DNA of 53,722 nucleotides from JAUILA01 sp964563925 (GCA_964563925.1 CAZLZD010000030.1:1-53722), one strand, 5' to 3'. Positions 8,485 through 17,487 are shown, numbered from the stretch's first letter. The notes: generated by a model not told the origin, from the sequence alone. A program made the numbers and translations.

Positions 8485-8904
8485 ATGGATATCGCAAAAC
8501 TCGAAAAGGACCTTCAGGAAATCCTGGACAAAAAGGAATCACTCAACAAGCTGGACTACCACGAAGACGCCTATGACCAGATGGAAGAAGCCATTCATGA
8601 GCTGGAAGATAACTTCCAGGAGAAGTATGGTGATTACCTTGAGGATGCACTGCACGAAGTGCATGATGAATATTGCCCGGATAACGATGTCCTGCTGCCC
8701 ATTGCATATATCCCGAATAAATTCAGCAAGACTGAGGAGGGGTATACGGTACCGTTTTCCGAGGGCGTGTATGTCGATGTGGACGATTATGAGAGTTCCA
8801 GCACCAAGCTGGTTATTCTCCCCGGTCCCCTGCGTATTGAATTACTGATCGCTCCGGACCATTACGAAACGGTGTGGCAGCCCCGTAAAAAAGACGAGGA
8901 CTAA
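8485..8904 (+). CDS. Conserved-looking hypothetical protein
   Basis: A 139-residue acidic protein I do not recognise. The first half is predicted helical or coiled coil (LEKDLQEILDKKESLNKL, MEEAIHELEDNFQEKYGDYL). The second half looks like beta strands (TKLVILPGPLRIELLIAP). There is no signal peptide. The reading frame is open from 8407, but the ATG at 8485 gives a compact protein and leaves room for a promoter divergent from hppD. Its 3' end overlaps the trpS stop by 4 bp in convergent orientation. Codon usage resembles its neighbours. Confidence 0.75.
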   Translation: MDIAKLEKDLQEILDKKESLNKLDYHEDAYDQMEEAIHELEDNFQEKYGDYLEDALHEVHDEYCPDNDVLLPIAYIPNKFSKTEEGYTVPFSEGVYVDVDDYESSSTKLVILPGPLRIELLIAPDHYETVWQPRKKDED

Positions 8905-9872
8905 CGGTACCCGAGTTTCTGCCGGACACGGTTAAGTACACCGGCCGCCAGGTCCCTCGCTTTCGCTTCACCTTCTTCAAGCAGTCTTTCGAGTTCGCCG
9001 GGATTTTCCATCAGGTGAGCATATTTTTCTCTTTCAGTGGCAAATTGCCTGATAAGCAATTCAAACAATGCCTGCTTGGCATGGCCGTATCCATAATTTC
9101 CTCCCACATAATTCCTGCGCATCGCTTCGGTTTCTTCCGGGGAGGCGATCAGGCTGTAAATCGCAAACACATTGCAGGTATCAGGGTCCTTCGGCTCCTC
9201 CAGGGGAGTGCTGTCGGTGATAATACCCATGATCTGTTTGCGCAATTTCTTTTCAGGAAGGAATATGTCCAGCGTATTATGGTACGATTTGCTCATTTTT
9301 TGTCCGTCTGTTCCCGGTATGGTCATCACGTGCTCGTTGATACGTGCTTCAGGGATGACAAAGGTCTCACCGTACATCGCATTGAATGAACTGGCTATAT
9401 CCCGGGTGATTTCCAGGTGTTGCTTCTGGTCTTTGCCCACGGGTACGATTTCCGCATCATACAGCAGGATGTCAGCGGCCATCAGCACCGGATAGGTAAA
9501 AATTCCGGCATTAACGTCAGCGAGCCGGTCGGATTTGTCCTTAAAACTGTGGGCATTGGCGAGCATAGGGTAGGGACTGATACAGCTCAGGTACCAGGTA
9601 AGTTCGCAAACCTCCGGAATACGGCTCTGCCGGTAGAATATATTTTTGCTGGTGTCCAGTCCGGCCGCAAGCCAGGCTGCCGCCACCGCCTGGATATTCT
9701 CCTTCCGTTGCGAGGCGTCCTTCACGGTGGTGAGCGAATGGAGATCAGCAATAAACAGCAGGGATTCGTTCTTCTCCTGTCTTGAAAGCTCAATAGCCGG
9801 GAGAATCGCTCCCAGTAAATTTCCCAGGTGAGGTTTGCCGCTGCTCTGTATTCCGGTAAGTATTCGTGCCAT
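8901..9872 (-). CDS. trpS: Tryptophanyl-tRNA synthetase
   Basis: Class Ic aminoacyl-tRNA synthetase that charges tRNA-Trp. The HIGH-type motif is GKPHLGN (residues 12-18 from the chosen start) and the KMSKS motif is intact in DGQKMSKSYHNT. GIQSSGKPHLGN is the usual TrpS N-terminal signature and DQKQHLEITRDIA contributes to tryptophanyl-adenylate binding. An upstream in-frame GTG (9887) would add five residues (MKKLV); MARILTGIQ from the ATG at 9872 matches the family. At 323 residues the length is standard. No attenuator or T-box is visible upstream; that region holds a repeat element instead. Confidence 0.95.
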   Translation of the reverse strand: MARILTGIQSSGKPHLGNLLGAILPAIELSRQEKNESLLFIADLHSLTTVKDASQRKENIQAVAAAWLAAGLDTSKNIFYRQSRIPEVCELTWYLSCISPYPMLANAHSFKDKSDRLADVNAGIFTYPVLMAADILLYDAEIVPVGKDQKQHLEITRDIASSFNAMYGETFVIPEARINEHVMTIPGTDGQKMSKSYHNTLDIFLPEKKLRKQIMGIITDSTPLEEPKDPDTCNVFAIYSLIASPEETEAMRRNYVGGNYGYGHAKQALFELLIRQFATEREKYAHLMENPGELERLLEEGEAKARDLAAGVLNRVRQKLGYR

Positions 9873-10013
9873 TACTAATTTTTTCACAAATAAAAGGAAT
9901 TAGGAAGTATTTACCCACTCCGACGGGGATGTTGTGGAGGAGCGGAAGGGAGGGTGGTTCTGGAGGAGCGAAGACAGGGAGGTTGTTCTTTTGGACGGGG
10001 TGGTTGTCCTTAT

Positions 10014-10130
10014 CGTCATCCTGAACAATATCCGGTCCCGGACTTGATCCGGGATGATCCGGATTCGATTCAGGACCTGTTTAGGTCCCGTGTTGACTCC
10101 AGAGTGGGCCGGAGGTTGCACGGGATGACG
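10014..10130. repeat. Hairpin-rich intergenic repeat element, copy A
   Basis: It begins CGTCATCCTGA and ends GGGATGACG, so its termini form an inverted repeat (CGTCATCC/GGATGACG). Its left half is near-identical to the elements at 52814 and 53000 (shared TATCCGGTCCCGG and CCGGATTCGA). Internal hairpins include TCCCGGacttgatCCGGGA. It is non-coding. Confidence 0.8.
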
Positions 10131-10138
10131 GCGAATTA

Positions 10139-10165
10139 AGTCCTAGTCCTAGTCCTAGTCATAGT
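10139..10165. repeat. Hexamer tandem array (AGTCCT)
   Basis: Three AGTCCT units plus two degenerate ones end in AGTCTCCC. Read on the other strand this is GGGAGACTA followed by GACTAG-type units, the same arrangement as at 52728-52758. Both arrays flank a CGTCATCC element. Confidence 0.75.
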
Positions 10166-10178
10166 CTCCCCAATTCCC

Positions 10179-10186
10179 TATCTTTA
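10179..10186 (+). promoter_or_regulatory. Probable -7 box for the DUF1573 gene
   Basis: TATCTTTA resembles TAnnTTTG and lies 17 nt before the start at 10204, just right of the hexamer array. No clear -33 element was seen. Confidence 0.4.
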
Positions 10187-10203
10187 CCAAAATTTTTTAA
10201 CCC

Positions 10204-11292
10204 ATGACACGAGTTTTTTTTCTTTTTTTCGCCCTGGTGCCTTTCATGGTCACCGGCCAGCATCTTGACAAGATTCGTTTTGATGCCCAGGCGCATGATT
10301 TCGGCACCATCAGCCAGGAAAACGGACCGGTAACCCACGAATTCTCCTTCGTCAATATCACCGACAACCCCATTCGCATTACCGGTGTGGAGGCCTCCTG
10401 CGGATGCACCACACCCTCGTGGACTTCCGAACCAGTGGCGCCCGGGGATTCGGGGTTTGTCCAGGCACAGTTTAACCCGTACAATCGTCCCGGTGTCTTC
10501 AATAAAACATTATCGGTACGTTTCGACGCCGTAGGGGAGCCGGTTACCCTGTTCATCCGCGGTAAGGTAAATCCGGCCGCGGGCCCGGTTTCCGAAGAAT
10601 ACAGGCATAAAATTGGCGGGATCAGGCTTAAGTATGCCACACTCAATATGGGGAAGGTTTTCACGACCGACGAGCCCACCGAGCAAAAGTTCAGTATCTA
10701 TAATGACAGTGATACCGTGATTACATTCCTGGAGAATGTGGAGAAGCCGGGCCATGTGGGGGTTACTTTCGAGCCCGTGCGAATTGCCCCCGGGGAAACC
10801 GCGGAGATGGTCGTTCGCTATGATGCTAAAAGCAAGCAGGACCTGGGCTTCAGCTCAGACAATATCACATTCTTCACCGACGAACCGGATGGGGCTAACC
10901 ACAAGAGTGTCAACCTGTATGCGACCATAGAGGAATACTTTCCTCCCATGTCAGCCGAAGAATTGAAACAAGCACCGCACCTTTCAATTAAGGAGCCGTT
11001 ATATGACTTTGAAGATGTAAAGGAAGGGGAGCGGGTCACCACCGAGTTCACCATTATCAATTCCGGTCAGAGTACACTCAATATCCGCCAGGTAAAGGGA
11101 AACTGTGCCTGTGTGACTGCTATTGTTACCAAGGAGGACCTTGCCCCCGGGGAAGCGGCTTCCGTAAAAGTGACCTTCGACGCCTCCGAAAGGAAAGGAA
11201 ATCAGCAGAAAAGCATCACCATCTATTCAAACGACCCGATGGCACCCGCTCAGCGGATGACCATCAGGGCCCGGGTGGAAACCGAAGACTAA
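10204..11292 (+). CDS. Secreted protein with DUF1573 (Ig-like) domains
   Basis: A 362-residue exported protein. The N-terminal signal peptide (MTRVFFLFFALVPFMVTG) is cleaved before about Gln19. At least two DUF1573 Ig-like domains follow: one with HDFGTI and the ASCGCTTPSW motif (about residues 30-130) and one with YDFEDVKEGE and GNCACVTA (about 260-360). A middle segment of similar strand content may be a third. The family is abundant in Bacteroidota and functionally undefined; members are cell-surface or periplasmic. The stop overlaps the convergent acyl-CoA dehydrogenase stop by 4 bp. Confidence 0.9.
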   Translation: MTRVFFLFFALVPFMVTGQHLDKIRFDAQAHDFGTISQENGPVTHEFSFVNITDNPIRITGVEASCGCTTPSWTSEPVAPGDSGFVQAQFNPYNRPGVFNKTLSVRFDAVGEPVTLFIRGKVNPAAGPVSEEYRHKIGGIRLKYATLNMGKVFTTDEPTEQKFSIYNDSDTVITFLENVEKPGHVGVTFEPVRIAPGETAEMVVRYDAKSKQDLGFSSDNITFFTDEPDGANHKSVNLYATIEEYFPPMSAEELKQAPHLSIKEPLYDFEDVKEGERVTTEFTIINSGQSTLNIRQVKGNCACVTAIVTKEDLAPGEAASVKVTFDASERKGNQQKSITIYSNDPMAPAQRMTIRARVETED

Positions 11293-12512
11293 CTAAAGGC
11301 CGGAATCCCGGTGATCTCAGCGCCCAGGATGAGCAAATGGATGTCGTGGGTTCCTTCGTAGGTAATAACCGATTCAAGGTTCATCATATGGCGCATGATG
11401 GGATAATCACCGGTGATACCCATGCCCCCGTGAATTTGCCGGGCCTCCCGGGCAATCTTCAGCGCCATGTCTACAGAATTTCGCTTTGCCATAGAAATCT
11501 GAGGGGTAGTTGCTTTTCCTTCATCCATCATTTTCCCCAACTTCCAGTTCAGTAATTGGGCTTTGGTGATCTCGGTGAGCATTTCCGATAATTTCTTCTG
11601 AATGAGCTGGAATGAACCAATGGGCTTGCCAAACTGGATGCGTTCACCAGCGTAGCGTCTGGCTGAATCGTAGCAATCCATGGCTGCCCCGATGGCTCCC
11701 CAGGCAATGCCGTAACGGGCCGAATCCAGGCACATCAGCGGCGCACCGAGTCCGGATTTACCCGGCAGCAGGTTTTCCTTGGGCACTTTGACATTGTCGA
11801 ATACCAGTTCGCCGGTTGTGCTGGCCCTCAGGGACCATTTACCATGTGTTTCCGGGGTCGAGAAGCCTTCCATGCCGCGCTCCACGAGCAATCCGTGGAT
11901 TCGTCCTTCCTCATTCTTGGCCCAGACTACAGCAACATCCGCCCGGGGCGAATTGGATATCCACATCTTGGCGCCATTGAGCACGTAATGGTCCCCGGCA
12001 TCCCGGAAATTGGTGACCATTCCGCTCGGGTTGGACCCGTGATCCGGTTCGGTCAACCCGAAGCAGCCAAGCATTTCCCCGGAGGCAAGCTTCGGCAGGA
12101 ATTTTTTCTTCTGCTCCTCCGATCCGAACTTGTATATGGGGTACATCACCAGGGACCCCTGTACCGAAGCCGTGGAACGCATACCGGAATCGCCGCGTTC
12201 GATCTCCTGCATGATGAGCCCGTAGCTGATGTAATCAAGCCCCCCTCCGCCGTATTCTTCCGGGATGGTCGGACCAAAGGCCCCGATCTCCCCGAATTTT
12301 TTTACAATCTCGTAGGGAAAGTGTGCATTTTGTGCCCATTCCTCGATGTAGGGAGAGATTTCTTTTTTTACAAAATCCCGGATGGATGACCGGATGAGCT
12401 TGTGCTCTTCGGTAAGAAGGTCATCAACGTGGTAAAAATCAGGAGATTCGAAGACATCGCTTCTGCCTGACTTGCGGGTGCCGGTTTCAGCGCCGTTCGG
12501 ATTCATAGCCAT
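11289..12512 (-). CDS. gcdH: Glutaryl-CoA dehydrogenase-type acyl-CoA dehydrogenase
   Basis: FAD enzyme that oxidises and decarboxylates glutaryl-CoA to crotonyl-CoA, passing electrons to ETF. GCFGLTEPDHGSNPSGM is the glutaryl-CoA dehydrogenase version of the acyl-CoA dehydrogenase signature. The C-terminal TYEGTHDIHLLILG carries the catalytic glutamate, and ARQIHGGMGITGDYPI is the other family signature. The start could be 12512 or the Met two codons later (12506). It is divergent from tryptophan 2,3-dioxygenase across 68 bp. Tryptophan breakdown through kynurenine can end at glutaryl-CoA, so the pair suggests one pathway. etfBA lie at 43-45 kb. Other short-chain acyl-CoA substrates cannot be excluded. 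Confidence 0.9.
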   Translation of the reverse strand: MAMNPNGAETGTRKSGRSDVFESPDFYHVDDLLTEEHKLIRSSIRDFVKKEISPYIEEWAQNAHFPYEIVKKFGEIGAFGPTIPEEYGGGGLDYISYGLIMQEIERGDSGMRSTASVQGSLVMYPIYKFGSEEQKKKFLPKLASGEMLGCFGLTEPDHGSNPSGMVTNFRDAGDHYVLNGAKMWISNSPRADVAVVWAKNEEGRIHGLLVERGMEGFSTPETHGKWSLRASTTGELVFDNVKVPKENLLPGKSGLGAPLMCLDSARYGIAWGAIGAAMDCYDSARRYAGERIQFGKPIGSFQLIQKKLSEMLTEITKAQLLNWKLGKMMDEGKATTPQISMAKRNSVDMALKIAREARQIHGGMGITGDYPIMRHMMNLESVITYEGTHDIHLLILGAEITGIPAFS

Positions 12513-12580
12513 TCAATTTTGGGTTATTCAGCGAATAGTTTCAAATTTACACAAGCAAATACAGTTAACCACCTAACCAC

Positions 12581-13552
12581 ATGGATAAATCGGAAATTGA
12601 CGACAAAATCCTGGATCAGATCCGCAAACTTGAAGAGAAATATGAGGTAATGGGACAGGACCTGTCGTCCTATCTGGACGGGCTCCTCTATTCTGATTAC
12701 CTGACCTACTGGGATTACATTCATCTCGACACCTTACTCAGCCTTCAGAACCCCAAAACCGGTTTTAAAGACGAGATGATCTTTATCGTCTATCACCAGC
12801 ATACGGAACTCTTCTTTCGGCTCGTCCGGTGGGAACTCGAACAAATGACGGGCGGCGAACCCCTGGAAGCGCCTCAGTTTATCGAAAAGCTCCGCCGTAT
12901 CAACCGGTATTTCTCGATCCTTGAAAATTCATTCTCCGTCATGACCGATGGCATGGAAAAGGAGCAATTCCTGAAATTCAGGATGTCGCTGCTTCCTTCC
13001 AGCGGATTTCAGTCTGCACAGTACCGGCTCATCGAATTCTATTCCACCGACCTGATCCAGCTGGTGGGTGAAGATACCCGCGATAAGCATGATCCGTACG
13101 ACGATGCGTCGCTTCTCCTGGAGAATGTATACTGGCGAAAAGGGGCAACCGAACTGGCATCCGGGAAGAAGACCCTGACCCTGCGGCAGTTTGAAGAGAA
13201 GTATATGTCCCGTTTCATTGAAGAAGGTAACCGCATGAGAGGCCGGAATTTAAAGCAATTGTATCAAAAACATTACAAGGATGATGAAAGGGCACCGGAA
13301 ATAGTAGAAGAGTTGAAAAAATTTGACTTGCTTGCCAATGTATTCTGGCCTTTGGCACACTTCAAGTCATCGGTCCGGTACCTTCATAAGGATCCGGTGG
13401 ATATAGCCGCGACCGGGGGAACCAATTGGCAGAAGTACCTGCCACCCCACTATCAGCGGGTGATTTTCTTTCCGGATTTATGGAGTGAGCAAGAGAAAGA
13501 GGAATGGGGCAGGAGCTGGGTAGTGAAGACACTCAGGGAGCTGTCCAGATAA
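12581..13552 (+). CDS. kynA: Tryptophan 2,3-dioxygenase family protein
   Basis: Haem enzyme opening the indole ring of L-tryptophan to N-formylkynurenine, the first kynurenine-pathway step. Residues matching known TDOs: FIVYHQHTELFFR with the distal His72, FRMSLLPSSGFQSAQ with the substrate-binding Arg134, a probable proximal haem ligand His260 (WPLAHFKSSVR) and ATGGTNWQKYLPP near the C-terminus, where the family has its GTGG loop. The 323-residue length is normal for the Bacteroidota group. It shares a 68-bp divergent promoter region with gcdH. Kynureninase and kynurenine formamidase are not in the window. Confidence 0.92.
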   Translation: MDKSEIDDKILDQIRKLEEKYEVMGQDLSSYLDGLLYSDYLTYWDYIHLDTLLSLQNPKTGFKDEMIFIVYHQHTELFFRLVRWELEQMTGGEPLEAPQFIEKLRRINRYFSILENSFSVMTDGMEKEQFLKFRMSLLPSSGFQSAQYRLIEFYSTDLIQLVGEDTRDKHDPYDDASLLLENVYWRKGATELASGKKTLTLRQFEEKYMSRFIEEGNRMRGRNLKQLYQKHYKDDERAPEIVEELKKFDLLANVFWPLAHFKSSVRYLHKDPVDIAATGGTNWQKYLPPHYQRVIFFPDLWSEQEKEEWGRSWVVKTLRELSR

Positions 13553-13577
13553 TCATTGGAACAGGTATTTTTTTCGT

Positions 13578-15377
13578 TTGAAGGCATTTTTTTATCATAT
13601 TTTCCTGGGATTGCTGTGCATATCCTCCCTGGTCAGGGGTCAGGTGCTGCGTGAAACCTACCATGACAAGGAAAGAAAACTCCTTAAAGAAACCTACTAT
13701 GTCACCGATACCATCTCCAACGTGCTGCACGGGGCGTATCGGTCCTATTACCTCAATGGACAAATCGAATCACGGGGGCAGTTTGAGCAAAATGAGACCG
13801 TAGGGACCTGGGAATTTTTCTTTGAGAATGGTATTCTGAAAATGCGCGGCCAGGTCCATCGCAATTCCAATGACGGCTATTGGGAATATTTCTTTGAAAG
13901 CGGACGGAAACAAATGGAAGGGGAGGTCCGGGAGCGGCAGCGTACCGGCGAATGGGTCTTTTATTATGAGAACGGGCAGGTCAAGGAACGCGGCATGTAC
14001 GAGTCAAACAAGCGCGAAGGGCCCTGGAAATCCTACTATGAAGACGGTGACCTGCTCGGACAGGTTCAATACACCCGCAATCAGGGCCGTCTCACCGAAT
14101 ATTATCCTAATGGAAGGAAGAAGGCATCCGGACCAGTCAATGGTCCGGTCAAGCAGGGTGAATGGACCTTCTTTGATGAATCCGGCTTCACAGAGGCCCG
14201 GGGCCTGCTGCTGAACGGCGACAAGGAAGGACACTGGGAATTTTATCATGCCAACGGAACCGTTTCCGCAATGGGCGACTTCAGTCATGACCGTGAAACC
14301 GGCGAATGGTCGTATTTCTATCCCACGGGCGTACTTCAGTCTTCCGGGAATTATTCCGACGGGAGAAAGAACGGTGCGTGGAAACTGTATTACCCTGACG
14401 GCAATCTTCTCGGGGAAGGAGAATACAACCTCGGCTCCGGACCTTACCGTGAATATTACCTGTCCGGAGCACTGAAACTGGAAGGACAGATGAAGGACGG
14501 CCGGCAGCACGGGCTGTGGAAATACTACCTGGAAGATGGTGCGATGGAAGGAGAATGCCGGTTTGATTACGGGCGCGGAGAATACATCGGCTATTTCCCG
14601 GATGGCTCGGTGCGGACGCGCGGTATAATCGAAGAAGGCAAAAAACAGGGTACCTGGGAGATTTACGAAAAGAACGGCGAGCTTGCCGGCTACTACAAGC
14701 CTATCTATGACGCGGCGCCGCTGGTGACGGAGAAACCACGCGAAACGGTGGATTACGGCGTGGGTGAATACCGCTTTAAGGGCCGTCGCGACGGGTATTT
14801 CAAGCCTAAACTCAACGAAACCCATGCTGTGATCGTTGGGTTTAACCCGCTGATGAGCTTCCTGGGCCGGGTTCCCCTGGCGGTCGAGTATTATCTTCAG
14901 GAGCGACTGGGTTACGAACTGGAACTGGAAGGCATCAGAAACCCGTTTTTTGAAGCGGATAACGAAGTGAGTATCGATAAGACCTACACCCGCGGGCTCA
15001 CCACGGCCCTGCGTCAGAAATTCTACAACGACGGAGGGGAAACGGGACTCTGGTACTTTGGCCATGAGATCCGCTACAGCAACCTGACCCATTATGCCAA
15101 TGTGTTGTCCGGGCCCGGGCTGGTGGACCAGGTTTCCGCAGAGGAATGGAAGCTGGAATATTCCCTGCTACTCGGCTACAGGCTCATGGCCGATAAGGCA
15201 TCGAGCGGACTTACCGTAGATGGTTATGTGGGCGCTGGAACCGGATTTCGTGATTTTTCTGAATCCGGGCAGCAACCTGAAGTATTCTCCGACCTCCCGC
15301 AGGAGAAAGTTACGCTCCGAATCAGTTTTGGTCTGAACATCGGATACGTATTCCCTCTCCGAAAAGGCAGAAGATGA
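13578..15377 (+). CDS. Exported MORN-variant (YwqK-like) repeat protein with C-terminal barrel-like domain
   Basis: A 599-residue secreted protein starting at TTG (13578); this start gives a good signal peptide, MKAFFYHIFLGLLCISSLVRG. Residues about 47-380 contain 14 repeats of the MORN_2/YwqK type, roughly 23 residues each, of the form G-x-W-x-x-Y/F-Y/F-x-x-G (for example TGEWVFYYENG, NGAWKLYYPDG, QGTWEIYEKNG). Residues about 395-599 are different: alternating aromatic strands and an ending GLNIGYVFPLRKGRR, resembling a small outer-membrane barrel or DUF3575-like domain. It begins 25 bp after kynA and may be co-transcribed. Its function is unknown; surface anchoring of a repeat scaffold is a guess. 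Confidence 0.85.
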   Translation: MKAFFYHIFLGLLCISSLVRGQVLRETYHDKERKLLKETYYVTDTISNVLHGAYRSYYLNGQIESRGQFEQNETVGTWEFFFENGILKMRGQVHRNSNDGYWEYFFESGRKQMEGEVRERQRTGEWVFYYENGQVKERGMYESNKREGPWKSYYEDGDLLGQVQYTRNQGRLTEYYPNGRKKASGPVNGPVKQGEWTFFDESGFTEARGLLLNGDKEGHWEFYHANGTVSAMGDFSHDRETGEWSYFYPTGVLQSSGNYSDGRKNGAWKLYYPDGNLLGEGEYNLGSGPYREYYLSGALKLEGQMKDGRQHGLWKYYLEDGAMEGECRFDYGRGEYIGYFPDGSVRTRGIIEEGKKQGTWEIYEKNGELAGYYKPIYDAAPLVTEKPRETVDYGVGEYRFKGRRDGYFKPKLNETHAVIVGFNPLMSFLGRVPLAVEYYLQERLGYELELEGIRNPFFEADNEVSIDKTYTRGLTTALRQKFYNDGGETGLWYFGHEIRYSNLTHYANVLSGPGLVDQVSAEEWKLEYSLLLGYRLMADKASSGLTVDGYVGAGTGFRDFSESGQQPEVFSDLPQEKVTLRISFGLNIGYVFPLRKGRR

Positions 15378-15390
15378 CCTGAATATTGGT

Positions 15391-15398
15391 TATTTTCG
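15391..15398 (+). promoter_or_regulatory. -7-like box 4 nt before the flavoprotein start
   Basis: TATTTTCG differs from TAnnTTTG at one position and ends 4 nt before the GTG at 15403. If used, the mRNA would be leaderless. Confidence 0.35.
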
Positions 15399-15402
15399 CA
15401 AT

Positions 15403-16980
15403 GTGAAAAAAAGCCTTTCCTTAACCCTTCCTCCCAAAGATGCCTTTGATGAGTCTGTCCTGGAGCAACGCCTCCGATCGCAGACAAATGCCGCAGATGC
15501 CGAAGTGCGGATTTCCAAAAGATCAATAGATGCCAGGAAAAAGGAGGTAAGGGTACACATCCAGGCCGACCTGTACATTGGAGAAACGCCTCCGCCCCTC
15601 ATCTCATACCGCCGGGATTACCCGGACGTTTCAGGAGCGCGGCGGTTGCTGATTGCAGGTGCCGGTCCGGCAGGCATGTTTGCGGCCCTGCGCTGCATTG
15701 AAATGGGCATTAAGCCGGTAGTCCTTGAGCGGGGCAGTGATGTCAGGAAACGAAGACGGGATATCGCCAGCATAAACAAAGAGCACCTCGTCAACCCGGA
15801 ATCAAATTATTGCTTTGGGGAAGGGGGTGCCGGAACGTATTCAGACGGGAAGTTGTACACCCGTTCCAAGAAGCGCGGAGATGTAAACCGCATTCTCGAG
15901 ATTCTCGTCGCACACGGAGCCAGGGAAAATATACTTTTTGAGGCACACCCGCACATTGGCACCAATAAACTGCCGGGCATTGTCCAGGAAATCCGGCAGA
16001 GTATCCTGGCAGCGGGAGGCGAGATCCACTTTGACACCCGCGTGGAGGACATTATACTGGACGGAGATGAGGTTAGCGGTGTGATGCTGGCCGACGGAAA
16101 CCGGGTGGAAGGTGAGGCCCTGATACTTGCAACCGGGCACTCGGCCAGGGATATCTTCGAATTACTGGTTAAAAAGAAAATCAGGGTCGAGGCCAAGCCA
16201 TTCGCCCTTGGGGTCCGGGTGGAGCATCCCCAGGACCTGATCGACCGGATTCAGTACCATTGTTCCACGACACGCGACCCCTGGCTTCCGGCATCATCGT
16301 ATTCGTTGGTACACCAGTCGGGTTACCAGGGTAAAAAGAAAGGGGTGTTCTCTTTTTGCATGTGTCCGGGGGGCTTCATTGTACCTGCGGCAACTGCTCC
16401 GGGCGAAATTGTTGTCAATGGCATGAGCCCGTCGCGGCGAGATTCCCGGTTTGCCAATTCAGGGATTGTCGTGGCAGTGGATGAGGAGGACTTTGAACCC
16501 TGGAAAGACGCCGGGGTACTGGCCGGTCTTCGGTTTCAGCAGGCGATCGAACAGCGTGCCTGTGCCATGGCGGGGGGTACTCAGACCGCCCCGGCACAAC
16601 GCCTGGTTGATTTTGTGGAGGGGCGCATATCCGCATCCCTGCCGGAGACATCCTATCAGCCGGGGCTCTCATCGACTGATCTGTCCGAGGTCCTGCTTCC
16701 CGGTCAGTCGGTCAGGCTTAAACAGGCGTTCCGGGCCTTCGGGAAAAAATTAAAAGGGTATTACAGCAATGAAGCGGTGGTGGTCGGCGTGGAAAGCCGC
16801 TCCTCCTCGCCCGTTCGTATTCCCCGGGATCGCACCACCCTGGAGCACGTGGAGGTAAAAAGGCTTTATCCATGCGGCGAGGGTGCCGGCTATGCCGGGG
16901 GAATTGTATCGGCGGCTATGGACGGTGAACGCTGTGCCGAAGCTGCCCTTCAGCATTATTTCAACAAATCCATCGTATGA
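15403..16980 (+). CDS. FAD-dependent dehydrogenase, COG2509-like
   Basis: A 525-residue flavoprotein of the uncharacterised COG2509 family. An N-terminal ferredoxin-like region (about 1-75) precedes the dinucleotide-binding motif GAGPAGM (86-92). FGEGGAGTYSDGKLYTR, LATGHSARD and the C-terminal GEGAGYAGGIVSAAMDG are family hallmarks. It starts with GTG; the overlapping ATG at 15401 is out of frame and hits a stop at once. The substrate is unknown; no signal peptide. It overlaps the next gene by 4 bp (ATGA), so translation is probably coupled. Confidence 0.9.
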   Translation: MKKSLSLTLPPKDAFDESVLEQRLRSQTNAADAEVRISKRSIDARKKEVRVHIQADLYIGETPPPLISYRRDYPDVSGARRLLIAGAGPAGMFAALRCIEMGIKPVVLERGSDVRKRRRDIASINKEHLVNPESNYCFGEGGAGTYSDGKLYTRSKKRGDVNRILEILVAHGARENILFEAHPHIGTNKLPGIVQEIRQSILAAGGEIHFDTRVEDIILDGDEVSGVMLADGNRVEGEALILATGHSARDIFELLVKKKIRVEAKPFALGVRVEHPQDLIDRIQYHCSTTRDPWLPASSYSLVHQSGYQGKKKGVFSFCMCPGGFIVPAATAPGEIVVNGMSPSRRDSRFANSGIVVAVDEEDFEPWKDAGVLAGLRFQQAIEQRACAMAGGTQTAPAQRLVDFVEGRISASLPETSYQPGLSSTDLSEVLLPGQSVRLKQAFRAFGKKLKGYYSNEAVVVGVESRSSSPVRIPRDRTTLEHVEVKRLYPCGEGAGYAGGIVSAAMDGERCAEAALQHYFNKSIV

Positions 16981-17342
16981 AAAAAACCGTGATCATAGGG
17001 GCAACCACCAACCCGGCCCGGTACGCCTACCTGGCCGCCAGTATGCTGCAAAGTCATAAGGTGCCTTTTGTACCTGTAGGGATTCGTAAAGGAGAGGTTT
17101 ACGGTGAAAAGATTCTTGATATGCGCGAATTTCCAACCGTCGACGACGTGCATACCGTCACGCTTTACCTCGGACCTCAGAACCAACCACCCTATTACGA
17201 TTACATACTTGGCCTCAGGCCGAAAAGGATAATTTTTAACCCGGGAACCGAAAACGATGAACTCCTTGAAATGGCGCAAAAGAAGGGCATCGAGACCGAG
17301 GAAGGATGCACCCTGGTGATGTTGCGTACAGGGATGTTCTGA
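16977..17342 (+). CDS. CoA-binding domain protein (YccU-like)
   Basis: A 121-residue single-domain Rossmann protein of the CoA_binding_2 family, similar to YccU. The start MKKTVIIGATTNPARYA gives the glycine-containing nucleotide loop, and YDYILGLRPKRIIFNPGTEN is the conserved middle of the fold. Such proteins bind CoA and are functionally undefined. Its ATG overlaps the flavoprotein stop, so the two form an operon and may act together on a CoA-linked or redox task; that link is inference. Confidence 0.88.
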   Translation: MKKTVIIGATTNPARYAYLAASMLQSHKVPFVPVGIRKGEVYGEKILDMREFPTVDDVHTVTLYLGPQNQPPYYDYILGLRPKRIIFNPGTENDELLEMAQKKGIETEEGCTLVMLRTGMF

Positions 17343-17459
17343 GGTGACGTTCAGGGCGTCAGACTGCTGGCCCGGCAGCGTGGTTTGCCAGCCTTGACAG
17401 GCCGTGCGGAAATATTTAATTAAGCCCTGAAAATGGACGAAAATACGGCCCGAATTGTG

Positions 17460-17467
17460 TAGTTTTG
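17460..17467 (+). promoter_or_regulatory. Probable gyrB -7 box
   Basis: TAGTTTTG matches TAnnTTTG and ends 20 nt before the gyrB ATG at 17488. The 145-bp gap before gyrB otherwise shows nothing I recognise. Confidence 0.45.
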
Positions 17468-17487
17468 GGGGATTGTTAAATGAGATT

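Larger units (their letters stand above)
9888..10203. other. Gene-free region between trpS and the DUF1573 gene
   Basis: It contains, left to right: a purine-rich stretch with a repeated TGGAGGAGCG (about 9933-9972), a palindromic repeat element (10014-10130), a hexamer array (10139-10165) and a probable promoter box (10179-10186) for the next gene. I see no RNA gene or coding sequence. Confidence 0.7.

Noticed and set aside
14004..15092. 362-codon minus-strand frame opposite the MORN protein
   Set aside because: It is a shadow of a GC-biased plus-strand gene; the translation resembles no family, while the sense frame has clear repeats and a signal peptide.
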